Shown: piece by piece, positions 18,526 to 27,422 of the stretch
Layout: the number at the start of each line of letters is the position of its first letter
Numbering within the stretch: the first letter of the stretch is position 1
Source: Chlorobaculum limnaeum
GTDB taxonomy: Bacteria; Bacteroidota; Chlorobiia; Chlorobiales; Chlorobiaceae
Assembly: GCF_001747405.1 (NCBI RefSeq)
Contig: NZ_CP017305.1
Location: 80,001 to 144,000, forward strand
Direction: 5' to 3'
Length of the DNA: 64,000 nucleotides
Program-made: the position numbers and the translations under genes
Notes under the pieces: model-generated
Database searches by the model: none
Told to the model about the DNA's origin: nothing
What the model saw: the letters and a program-made list of their open reading frames with translations, nothing else

Positions 18526-20993
18526 CATCTGTTAGACAGGTAAATACTCCCATGGATTACAAAAGTCATCAAGCCGTTACAGGCAATCAGGTACAGGTTC
18601 AGGATGATAAAGAAATTACTCTTGCCGAGATTTTTCAGATTATAGCACGAAGAAAAATCGGTATTGGTATTATCGTATCGTTATCGCTTCTTGTATCGAT
18701 ATTGTTTTATTATTCTCAAACGCCAGAGTACCGTGCAGTATCTGTATTAATGATAAATCAAAAAAATGATTCTCAGGGTCTGGTTGAAGCAGTGTTGGGC
18801 GGAGGGCCAGCAGCAGACAGTAAAATGGCACAGAAGGATGTCGAATTGCTGCAATCATTACCAGTTGCCGATATGACGGTTCGTGCTCTCTGGAACAGCA
18901 GCCGTCGTGATTCCCTTGAGTTTTTTGGATATCGACCATATATTTCACCAATAAGACGACTTGTAGATTGGATAGCACCGGTAAAACCACTGAATGCGAG
19001 TGATCGTGACATTATAGAGAATACGCCCGCATTTGATACAATGATGCGATTTTATGCAATAAAATTGAGTAAACGTATAAAAGTAGAAGGTTCAAGAGAT
19101 TCAAGTGTTTTGCGCGTTTCCGTCGCAAGTCCTTTTTCTGATGAGGCGACATTTCTGAGCAACATGCTCTGTTCTGTGTATCAGAAGTCTGATATACAGC
19201 GTAACTCAGAAAAATATATTCAGTCAAATCAATTTGTCGCTGAAATGCTTCAGGAACAAAAAGATATGATGGCTAATGCTGACGCTGCCTTATCAAAATT
19301 CATGACTGAAAACCAGATGTACGAGGTTTCAGGAAATACAGGAGGTTTACTTGCAAAACTGATTGAATTTGAAGGCAGATACAACGATATAATGGCCGAA
19401 TACAATATTGTATCGAACAGTCGTAATTTTCTTGAAAACCAACTTACTCAGGCTGATCGCGAGATGAGTGATCGTATTGCTCGTAATGTTAATGCGCAGT
19501 TGGGTGCTATAAGAGATGAAATACATTCTAAAGAATCCGCTTATATCTCTCTGCTTAGAGAGAAGACTGTGGATGATCCAGAAGTTAAAGGGAAAAAACA
19601 GGAGCTGGAGCAGGCTAAAGCAAGGTACGATCAAATTAGTCGCAGTAAAATAGCTGGTCAAATTGAATATATAGGTAAGGCACAAAAGTATCGTTACGAT
19701 CTGATCTCTGAGAAATTACAGCTTGATCAAAAACTCAATACCTTAAAGTTCAGTGCAGGTGAATACGCAAAAGTAAAGCAAAAATATGATGGTCAGCTTG
19801 CGCAACTGCCAGAAAAAGAGCAGAATTTTGTCAGGTTACAGCGAGATCGTGACGTAGTAAGCAAAACTTATCTGTTTCTTAAAGAAAAGCTTGATGAAAC
19901 TCGAATACTTATAGGATCTGAAGTTGGTAGTGTGACGATGATTGGTTCAGCCTTTAAGCCATTTATGCCAGAAAAGCCCGAATTGGTTAAAAATATATTG
20001 GCTGGCCTCGTTATTGGTATTGTATTGGCTGGTCTTTTTACGTATGGAGCTGAAATGATCTATGATACGGTTAACGAGGAGATGCAGTTCTTTAAAAGCC
20101 TTGGATTAAATATATGGGGTGTTATACCGTTTATAAACTCCTCGTCTGATTATTCTGGTACATACCATGAAGCAAAAAGAAAGATTGAAAAGAAGAGTGT
20201 CATGTTGTTAGATATATTTAAGAAAAAGGAAGAACAAATCAATAATCCACAGAGTGAGGTATCAGGAGATATAAAAAACAATCCGTTGATGACAGATAAG
20301 CTGAACTCAAGTTTTGCGGAGAGCTTCAGGACTCTTCGTACAAATCTGAATTTCTCTCGAATCGACAAACCGTTTAAAACAATTCTTATATCAGGTTGCT
20401 CGATTGGTGAGGGTAAGTCAACGGTAAGTACAAATCTTGCATTAGCATGGGCTATTGCAGATAAAAAAACCCTGCTTATAGATGCAGACTTAAGGCGCCC
20501 ATCACAACATACAATACTTGGTAAAAAAAGATCTCCTGGATTGACAGATTGTTTGATAGATGACGGGAAAAACGATAATGACAAATATTTTCAAAAAACT
20601 CATGTAGAAAATTTGTTCTTGATGACCGCTGGTACGCCTGTGCCTAATCCGAATGAATTACTGGGATCAGAAAAAATGCATTTATTTTTGAAAAAAATAT
20701 CAGATCAGTTTGACAGAGTCGTTATTGATAGTCCACCGATATTTATTAGTGACGCTGCACAGCTTGTTAATGAAGTCGATGGGGTTTTAATCACGGCGCG
20801 GTTGCATTATTCGAGCAGGGCGCCACTGAAACAGTATGCCTCAGATAATTTCCTTCACTCTAAAATAATTGGCGTTGCAATTATCGATAAACCAAGGCCA
20901 AGCAAAACAAGATATGGCTATGGTGAAGGTAAATACGGGTATGGTAGATCCGGATATGGTCGTTACAGCAGTGTCTATCCTGAAAAACTTTAG
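18522..20993 (+). CDS. Wzc/GumC-like chain-length regulator fused to bacterial tyrosine kinase
   Basis: An 823-residue inner-membrane polysaccharide co-polymerase. There is a transmembrane helix near residues 46-66 and a long periplasmic coiled-coil Wzz/GNVR region. The second helix lies near 492-514, and the cytoplasmic BY-kinase domain has Walker A GCSIGEGKST (about 625), Walker A' LLIDADLRRP (about 651) and Walker B VVIDSPP (about 732). The C-terminal tail (about residues 795-820) is a Gly/Tyr repeat with about eight tyrosines, the usual autophosphorylation cluster. Such kinases control chain length and export and are reset by phosphatases; two PHP-type candidates lie at 57466 and 60774. 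Confidence 0.92.
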   Translation: MTSVRQVNTPMDYKSHQAVTGNQVQVQDDKEITLAEIFQIIARRKIGIGIIVSLSLLVSILFYYSQTPEYRAVSVLMINQKNDSQGLVEAVLGGGPAADSKMAQKDVELLQSLPVADMTVRALWNSSRRDSLEFFGYRPYISPIRRLVDWIAPVKPLNASDRDIIENTPAFDTMMRFYAIKLSKRIKVEGSRDSSVLRVSVASPFSDEATFLSNMLCSVYQKSDIQRNSEKYIQSNQFVAEMLQEQKDMMANADAALSKFMTENQMYEVSGNTGGLLAKLIEFEGRYNDIMAEYNIVSNSRNFLENQLTQADREMSDRIARNVNAQLGAIRDEIHSKESAYISLLREKTVDDPEVKGKKQELEQAKARYDQISRSKIAGQIEYIGKAQKYRYDLISEKLQLDQKLNTLKFSAGEYAKVKQKYDGQLAQLPEKEQNFVRLQRDRDVVSKTYLFLKEKLDETRILIGSEVGSVTMIGSAFKPFMPEKPELVKNILAGLVIGIVLAGLFTYGAEMIYDTVNEEMQFFKSLGLNIWGVIPFINSSSDYSGTYHEAKRKIEKKSVMLLDIFKKKEEQINNPQSEVSGDIKNNPLMTDKLNSSFAESFRTLRTNLNFSRIDKPFKTILISGCSIGEGKSTVSTNLALAWAIADKKTLLIDADLRRPSQHTILGKKRSPGLTDCLIDDGKNDNDKYFQKTHVENLFLMTAGTPVPNPNELLGSEKMHLFLKKISDQFDRVVIDSPPIFISDAAQLVNEVDGVLITARLHYSSRAPLKQYASDNFLHSKIIGVAIIDKPRPSKTRYGYGEGKYGYGRSGYGRYSSVYPEKL

Positions 20994-21005
20994 ATCATTG
21001 TATTG

Positions 21006-21035
21006 TGCAAGCAATACTATAAAGTATTGCTTGCA
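21006..21035 (+). other. 13-bp perfect hairpin between the kinase and dehydratase genes
   Basis: TGCAAGCAATACT and AGTATTGCTTGCA pair perfectly around ATAA, 13 bases after the kinase stop. No T-run follows. It may be a weak terminator or an mRNA-processing element. Its arms resemble those of the hairpin at 21276-21309. Confidence 0.55.
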
Positions 21036-21147
21036 GCATATTGATCTGTGTTAAAGATGCTAATAAAGATGAAATAATTATTAGGATGGTATAGATGATG
21101 TCGCATGCAAGAATATCGGAGAATAATTTATCACATCTTGATAGTAA

Positions 21148-23163
21148 ATGAGTCATAATCTTTTGAGTGTTTCATTAAAATACTGTTTAAATAGTATTAA
21201 TTTTAAAGTTGCTGTAAACAAGATATTTGATTATCAGAGGTTAATATTTGTTTTTCTTGGTATGTCTCGTATCACAAAGCAATCTATAGTGTTTGCTATA
21301 GATTGCTTTTATATATTGTTTGCAGTCTGGCTGTCTTTTTCATTAAAGTACGAAACTGTACATGTTCCAGGAAATGACGAATGGTATGCATATGCTATTG
21401 CACTTTTGATCGCATTACCTGTTTTTGTTATTTCTGGTTTATATAGATCAATATTTAGATATAGCGGGTTTTCCGCATTAAGTTCAGTAGCTGTTGCATG
21501 CTTGCAATATGGTATTCTCTATTTTATTACAATCGTGATATTTTTGCCGACAAGTATTCCTAAATCTATAGGGATATTGCAGCCGCTTCTTCTTTTATTG
21601 GGCATAGGTTCAAGTAGAGCTGTTGCAAGATTTTGGTTTCATCCAGGGAATGTGAAGAACTCGAAAAACTGCAATAAAGAAAAGATACTGATTTATGGGG
21701 CAGGTGAAGCAGGTATACAAATTGCCAGTGCTTTACAGCATAACGCAAGATACAGTGTTGAGGGATTTATTGATGATGATATATTATTGTTTGATAAATG
21801 TATAAATGGTATTACGGTATATAGTCCTGATTGTGTTAAGAAGATTGTTTATAGTAAATCGATAACAAATATATTGTTAGCGCTTCCGTCTGTAAAGAAA
21901 GCCAGGCGTCAAGAGATTATTCATGCCTTTGAGGGGCTGGATATTCATATCAGGACTCTTCCAGGTATTGAAGAGATGGCAGATGGGAAGTTATCAATAT
22001 CTGATATCCGCGAAATTGAGATTGAGGATCTTCTTGGGCGAGATCCAGTAGCTCCAAATCATGAGCTGTTTGAAAGATGTATAAAAAATAAAACTATTCT
22101 TGTTACTGGGGCTGGAGGAAGCATCGGAAGCGAGTTATGTCGCCAGATAATCTCATTAAACCCGGTACGTCTGATTCTGGTAGAACAATCAGAGTACAAT
22201 CTCTATGTGCTAAATAATGAATTGGAAGAACGAATAAGAAGTCATGGGTATGACGTGCATCTCGTAACGTTGCTTGCTGATGTTACTGATCGCGAATATA
22301 TAAATAAAATATTTGATTGTTACCAGCCGGAAACAGTCTATCATGCAGCAGCTTATAAGCATGTTCCACTTGTGGAATGCAATCCATTAGAGGGACTACG
22401 AAACAATGTATTTGGTACATTATCAGTTGCTGAAGCATCAAAAAAAAGCGGTGTAAAGAATTTTATTCTTATAAGTACAGATAAAGCTGTTCGTCCTACG
22501 AACATTATGGGAGCCAGTAAACGTATTGCTGAGCTTATACTTCAGGCTATGGCCGAAGAGCAGAACGGATCAGAAACCTGCTTTTCAATGGTGCGATTTG
22601 GTAATGTTCTTGGTTCAAGCGGGTCAGTGGTTCCGTTGTTTAAGAATCAAATAAAGAATGGCGGCCCAATAACCGTTACTCATCAGGATATTACAAGATA
22701 TTTTATGACAATTCCTGAGGCTGCTCAATTGGTTATTCAGGCTGGTGCAATGGCTATCGGAGGTGATGTTTTTTTGCTTGATATGGGTGAACCTGTAAAA
22801 ATTATAGATCTTGCTAAACGCATGGTTGAGCTTTCTGGATATACGATTAAAGATAACGAAAAGCCTGATGGAGATATTGAATTAATAGTTACAGGACTTC
22901 GGCCAGGCGAAAAATTGTACGAAGAGCTCCTTATTGCAGATAATCCAATTGAGACAAATCATCAGCGTATTTTTAAGGCGCATGAGAACTTTATTAAATA
23001 TGATCAGCTTCGGGAGTATCTTGATTCTCTTGAAATAATGATCGCCGATGGAAAAGTCAATCTGGATGAGCTTAGAGTATTGATAAAAACTATTGTAAAA
23101 GGGTATCGAATGAACAGTGTTGCTTCAGAGAAGGAAAATATAACGTTAGTAATACAGCGATGA
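21148..23163 (+). CDS. membrane-bound nucleotide-sugar 4,6-dehydratase (WbpM/PglF/CapD type)
   Basis: A 671-residue enzyme. Four to five N-terminal transmembrane helices (about residues 47-165) are followed by a Rossmann fold (LIYGAGEAGIQIA, about 182) and the catalytic SDR domain (LVTGAGGSIGSEL, about 317). The active site reads STDKAVRPTNIMGASKR: the usual Tyr is Met, as known for WbpM/PglF-type UDP-GlcNAc 4,6-dehydratases. The product would be UDP-4-keto-6-deoxy sugar, feeding aminotransferases such as 41560. Start is uncertain: ATG 21148 or ATG 21262, which begins MSRITKQS just before the first helix; neither has a clear ribosome site. Confidence 0.9.
   Translation: MSHNLLSVSLKYCLNSINFKVAVNKIFDYQRLIFVFLGMSRITKQSIVFAIDCFYILFAVWLSFSLKYETVHVPGNDEWYAYAIALLIALPVFVISGLYRSIFRYSGFSALSSVAVACLQYGILYFITIVIFLPTSIPKSIGILQPLLLLLGIGSSRAVARFWFHPGNVKNSKNCNKEKILIYGAGEAGIQIASALQHNARYSVEGFIDDDILLFDKCINGITVYSPDCVKKIVYSKSITNILLALPSVKKARRQEIIHAFEGLDIHIRTLPGIEEMADGKLSISDIREIEIEDLLGRDPVAPNHELFERCIKNKTILVTGAGGSIGSELCRQIISLNPVRLILVEQSEYNLYVLNNELEERIRSHGYDVHLVTLLADVTDREYINKIFDCYQPETVYHAAAYKHVPLVECNPLEGLRNNVFGTLSVAEASKKSGVKNFILISTDKAVRPTNIMGASKRIAELILQAMAEEQNGSETCFSMVRFGNVLGSSGSVVPLFKNQIKNGGPITVTHQDITRYFMTIPEAAQLVIQAGAMAIGGDVFLLDMGEPVKIIDLAKRMVELSGYTIKDNEKPDGDIELIVTGLRPGEKLYEELLIADNPIETNHQRIFKAHENFIKYDQLREYLDSLEIMIADGKVNLDELRVLIKTIVKGYRMNSVASEKENITLVIQR
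21276..21309 (+). other. 14-bp perfect hairpin with T-tail inside the 5' end of the dehydratase gene
   Basis: AAAGCAATCTATAG (21276-21289) and CTATAGATTGCTTT (21296-21309) pair perfectly around a 6-base loop, followed by T and ATATATT. It is terminator-like in shape but lies within or at the very start of coding sequence, so it could attenuate transcription of the downstream genes. Confidence 0.5.
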
Positions 23164-23169
23164 AATAGA

Positions 23170-23368
23170 GGATCATCGTAGAATTTCGTGGGTAAATGGA
23201 GAATGAGTATAATTTGATCTAGCCACAGTAAATGGTAAAGCCCGATTCCAAGACTAATCGAGACAAGAATAAATAGTTATAAGCATCTTTGATCAACATC
23301 TGATCGTAACGCTCAGGAAAGGTATTATAGTTATCAATAATGCCACCAATGAAATTCTGCGAAGAACT
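23170..23368. mobile_element. 199-bp MITE with ISL3-type ends
   Basis: The outer ends read inward GGATCATCGTAGAATTTCGT (left) and AGTTCTTCGCAGAATTTCAT (right). Each matches the corresponding end of the 1358-bp ISL3 element at roughly 17 of 20-22 positions. The segment is flanked by a perfect 8-bp duplication GAAATAGA (23162-23169 and 23369-23376). It has no coding capacity, so it would depend on a transposase supplied in trans. It sits cleanly between the dehydratase and flippase genes. Confidence 0.88.
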
Positions 23369-23420
23369 GAAATAGAAAAGGAATAGAACAAATGATATTA
23401 ATTATTTATGGCGCGCTAAT

Positions 23421-24962
23421 ATGAACTCTTCGCAAAGAATGATTATCAATACGTTGGCGACATTTTCTCGTTCTGTTCTCGCTGGAGGTCTTGCTCTTTT
23501 CAGTAGCCGGTGGATTCTTAATGCTCTCGGTCAGGTTGATTTTGGCCTATTTTCACTTGTTGGTTCTCTTATTGCTTTTATTTCGTTATTAAACGGTGTC
23601 CTTGGTGGAAGCGCTGGTAGGTTTTTTGCTTTTTCTATTGGAAAAGGGGATGCAAAAGAGGTTAATCAATGGTTCAACACCGCGATTGTTATTCATTTCA
23701 TACTTTCTTTTATACTTGTTGGTGCTGGCTGGCCTATTGGAGAGTATTTTATTCGTTATGTATTAGATATTCCCGATGATCGCCTTATATCTTCATTGAT
23801 GGTATTTCGTCTTTCATTAATGGCCGCTTTTTTTACAATGCTTGGGGTGCCATACATCTCGATGTTTTCAGCAAAACAGCATATAAGTGAAACTGCTTTT
23901 TGGACACTTCTACAGGCTATAATGAATTTTATTCTTGCATTTAGCCTTACATACTTTACAAATGATCGACTTGTTGACTACGCCATCGGGATCGTTTTTA
24001 TTACCTTTTTTATTACAGCGCTGCAAGTTATTAGGGCTATAAATATTTTCCCTGAATGTCGTATAAAGCGTAAGCATCTGTTTGATAAAGTGCGAGCTAT
24101 TGAGCTTTTCAATTATGCTTCATGGTCATTGATTGGTTGTCTTGGAGGTTTACTTCGTAATCAAGGAACTGCTGTTATGATGAATCTATTTCATGGCCCA
24201 ATAGCCAATGCTGCTTATGGTATAGCTAATCAGGTATCGTCTCAGACAGGGGTATTGGCACAGTCTATGGTTGGTGCAATGTCACCCGAAATTACAAGCG
24301 CTGCCGGTCGTAATGATCGACAACGTTTTTTGGATCTATCTTTTCGTGCGTCGAGGTTTGGCGTACTGCTGGTATTGATGATAGTTATTCCTTTTTATAT
24401 AGAAATGGACTATGTACTCCGTCTTTGGTTAAAGAATCCGCCTCCGGATACCGCTATTTTTTCTAAGCTTATCTTGATTTCATTTCTTTTGGATAGACTA
24501 ACCATAGGGCACATGATTGCTATTAACTCAAACAGAAAAGTTGCAGCATATCAGTCATCGGTAGGGATAATACTTATGCTCAGTTTCCCGCTTGCATATC
24601 TCTTTTTAAAGATATTTTTCGCGCCGCAAACAGCATTGTTCGCATTTATTGTTACCAGCTCAGGGTGTACAATTGGTCGTATCTACTGGGGCAATCGTCT
24701 TGTAGGTCTTTCTCCGAGACGTTGGCTTACCGATGTGATGATTCGTTGTATAATTGTCGCTTTACCTGTGTATTTTCTTTCCTTGGTTCCGGAAATGTTT
24801 TTTCCGCCAACTTTTTTACGATTGGTACTGACCCTATTGGTTAGTATAGTAGCTATCGCTATTATTGGTTGGTATTACGGTATTGATATGTCTGAGCGCT
24901 TTTATATTAAACAAAATATAAAAGCGATTTATGGGAAAATTGTTTCAAAATCCATGTCTTGA
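23421..24962 (+). CDS. polysaccharide flippase (Wzx-like, MOP superfamily)
   Basis: A 513-residue integral membrane protein with about 12-14 hydrophobic helices spread over its length and the N-terminal pattern of PST/MATE-type oligosaccharide flippases (RSVLAGGLALFSSRWILNALGQVDFGLFSLV). It would move lipid-linked repeat units across the inner membrane for polymerisation by the Wzy-like protein at 31291. It starts 53 bases after the MITE, which may therefore influence its expression. The Wzx assignment rests on family appearance and context. Confidence 0.85.
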   Translation: MNSSQRMIINTLATFSRSVLAGGLALFSSRWILNALGQVDFGLFSLVGSLIAFISLLNGVLGGSAGRFFAFSIGKGDAKEVNQWFNTAIVIHFILSFILVGAGWPIGEYFIRYVLDIPDDRLISSLMVFRLSLMAAFFTMLGVPYISMFSAKQHISETAFWTLLQAIMNFILAFSLTYFTNDRLVDYAIGIVFITFFITALQVIRAINIFPECRIKRKHLFDKVRAIELFNYASWSLIGCLGGLLRNQGTAVMMNLFHGPIANAAYGIANQVSSQTGVLAQSMVGAMSPEITSAAGRNDRQRFLDLSFRASRFGVLLVLMIVIPFYIEMDYVLRLWLKNPPPDTAIFSKLILISFLLDRLTIGHMIAINSNRKVAAYQSSVGIILMLSFPLAYLFLKIFFAPQTALFAFIVTSSGCTIGRIYWGNRLVGLSPRRWLTDVMIRCIIVALPVYFLSLVPEMFFPPTFLRLVLTLLVSIVAIAIIGWYYGIDMSERFYIKQNIKAIYGKIVSKSMS

Positions 24963-25025
24963 AAATGGATATAAGTAAGGTGGAAAATCTGTTTTATGAA
25001 GTGTTAAGCAAAGTTAATGTGATTA

Positions 25026-27422
25026 GTGGAAAGATACTGTAAGACTAAAACATGTATTGATTTAATCGGTACGGCTAGATGCACAGGTTGTTCTGTATGC
25101 CAAACTGTTTGCGCTAGTATGGCTATCAACGTTAAGTTAGATTTATATGGATTTTACAGGCCGATTGTTGATAGGGAGATATGTACAAAGTGTAGTATAT
25201 GTCAACAATATTGTCCTGTTATTATAGCTCAGAAAAATGCGCTTAACGCTCAAGTAATTTCTGACCCTAAGGTGTTTGGAGCGTGGACACTCGACGAACA
25301 GATTAGGATTACGAGTTCATCAGGAGGTCTTTTTTCTGAACTTGCAAAAAAAATTATTGAGAATGGCGGTATGGTTGCCGGGTGCGTATGGGGAAATAAC
25401 TTGACTCCAGAGCACATTCTTACAGATTCATGGGAAGATGTAGTACGAATGCGCGGATCGAAATATGTGCCGAGTAAAACAGGTGAGATTTATCGAAAAG
25501 TTATGGACGTTTTGCATAACAGTGATAAAAAAGTCCTGTTTAGCGGAACGCCATGCCAAGTCGCAGCAATGGACGCAATGCTTGGTAAAGAGGAGCGAGA
25601 GAGAGTGATATTAGTTGATTTCATTTGTCACGGTGTTCCTTCGCTTAGAGTATTCCATCTCTATCTCGACGAGTTGTTTAATGGGGAAAAAGTTACTTCA
25701 TATACGTTTAGAAATAAAGATATTGGTTGGCAAACAATTCTAGCCCATTCTGTAAATGGGGATTGTTACCATGTGCCAGCTTCTAAAGATCCATTTTTTC
25801 GTGGATATGCGGTATATCATCTTTATGTAATGGAAGCATGCCACTCATGCCCATTCGCAAAAATTCCAAGAGTAGGGGATATTACTCTCGGTGATTTCTG
25901 GGGCTGTCCAGAAGATTTATATGATAAGCGTGGGGTGTCGCTTGTATTGGCTAATACGGCATTAGGAATTGCCACTCTTGAATCTGCAAAATTTCACGGT
26001 TCTATTAACATAGAACAAGTCAAGCTGCAGCAGGGTGTTGCACGGAATAGTCGTATTGTTCAGGGTGAGTATGCGATCCCTTTAGAGAGGGAAAAAATGA
26101 TGGAAAGCTTGATAGCTGAAAAGAGCTTTGCTTATATGCAAGCATCGTTTTATCCTTCAAAAATGCAGTTGTTGTGGAATGGATTATGTCAGTCAAAAGA
26201 AAAGAGTGATTATTTTGTTAAAATATATCGAGTTATTATTCGGAAACTAAAAAAAATACATCGTTGGGAAAAAATAAATGCTAAATATGATATAAAGAAT
26301 AGAAAAATGAAAATAGGTATTACTACCATACATCGGATTTGTAATTATGGCTCAGCCCTTCAGGCATATGCATTACAAAAATGTGTTATTGGAATGGGTT
26401 ATGATTGCGAAGTTATAGACTATGTATATCCTAACGAATATCATCAGAAAAAACGTTCGAGTATCACTCATTTGAAGTCATCGATATTGCGTAGTACTAA
26501 GAATTATATAATAGATGTTCTAACAAAAAGAAGTGTACGTGAACATAAGTTTGCGCAATTTATTTCAGATAACGTTTTGGTGTCATCTCAATGTTATGAG
26601 ACGAAAGAATATATTCAAGAGCATCCACCTTTGTATGATGCATATATAACCGGTAGTGATCAGGTTTGGAACCCTCGATATATGCACGATGACTCAACCT
26701 TTCTTCTTTCATTTGCACCATTATATGCACGCCGAATAGCGTATGCTGCAAGTTTTGGTGATTCAGTACTTGATTCCGATTATTTTTCTATTTATAAAAA
26801 AAACATTCAAGTATTTCATGCTATTTCTGTTCGTGAATCCCAAGGGATAGATATTGTTTCAAAATTGATAGGCAAGAAGCCTTGCCATGTTTTAGACCCT
26901 ACAATGCTGCTGTCAGCTGCAGAATGGAAGAAACTTGCTCTTCCTCCCAACCAGCAGCGAAAGTATATATTGTGTTATTACTTGGGTTATTCCTTTAATC
27001 CATTTCCATATGCGGACGAATTAGCCGAGTATTACAGGCGTTTAACAGGGTATGATATTGTATATTTGAATCCTGCTATAAATAAGACTATTTCACCGAA
27101 TAGCCGGGCTGTGTACGATGCAGGGCCTCTAGAATTTCTTGGATGGATTGCTAATGCTGAGATTGTTCTTACTACTTCTTTTCATGGAACTGCATTTGCG
27201 GCAAATTTCAACCGCCCATTTCTTTCGCTAATAGATAACGATTATTTGGACTGCAGGCAGTCCAGCCTTGTTGAATTGCTACAGTTGGAGTCTTATTTGT
27301 TAAGAAAAAACACAGTATTTCCTGACCCGCGTAGTTTAGGGTCAAATTATACTTCTTTGAATAAGCGTCTTGAAGATTGTCGTAATGAGTCAATAGATTT
27401 TCTGCGAAGAGCTTGTATGTGA
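25026..27422 (+). CDS. fusion: FrhB-like iron-sulfur flavoprotein domain plus polysaccharide pyruvyl transferase
   Basis: A 798-residue two-part protein from GTG 25026. Residues 1 to about 420 are a coenzyme F420 hydrogenase/dehydrogenase beta-subunit-like module with two ferredoxin clusters (CTGCSVCQTVC near 20-30 and CTKCSICQQYC near 51-61), then SSSGGLFSELA and VLFSGTPCQVAAM. From Met428 begins a polysaccharide pyruvyl transferase domain (MKIGITTIHRICNYGSALQAYALQ, YITGSDQVWNP, TTSFHGTAFA). Pyruvyl transferases ketalise sugars with PEP-derived pyruvate. The role of the FrhB-like domain in glycan loci is not established. The next two genes are a split version of the same pair. The stop overlaps the next ATG by one base. 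Confidence 0.85.
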   Translation: MERYCKTKTCIDLIGTARCTGCSVCQTVCASMAINVKLDLYGFYRPIVDREICTKCSICQQYCPVIIAQKNALNAQVISDPKVFGAWTLDEQIRITSSSGGLFSELAKKIIENGGMVAGCVWGNNLTPEHILTDSWEDVVRMRGSKYVPSKTGEIYRKVMDVLHNSDKKVLFSGTPCQVAAMDAMLGKEERERVILVDFICHGVPSLRVFHLYLDELFNGEKVTSYTFRNKDIGWQTILAHSVNGDCYHVPASKDPFFRGYAVYHLYVMEACHSCPFAKIPRVGDITLGDFWGCPEDLYDKRGVSLVLANTALGIATLESAKFHGSINIEQVKLQQGVARNSRIVQGEYAIPLEREKMMESLIAEKSFAYMQASFYPSKMQLLWNGLCQSKEKSDYFVKIYRVIIRKLKKIHRWEKINAKYDIKNRKMKIGITTIHRICNYGSALQAYALQKCVIGMGYDCEVIDYVYPNEYHQKKRSSITHLKSSILRSTKNYIIDVLTKRSVREHKFAQFISDNVLVSSQCYETKEYIQEHPPLYDAYITGSDQVWNPRYMHDDSTFLLSFAPLYARRIAYAASFGDSVLDSDYFSIYKKNIQVFHAISVRESQGIDIVSKLIGKKPCHVLDPTMLLSAAEWKKLALPPNQQRKYILCYYLGYSFNPFPYADELAEYYRRLTGYDIVYLNPAINKTISPNSRAVYDAGPLEFLGWIANAEIVLTTSFHGTAFAANFNRPFLSLIDNDYLDCRQSSLVELLQLESYLLRKNTVFPDPRSLGSNYTSLNKRLEDCRNESIDFLRRACM

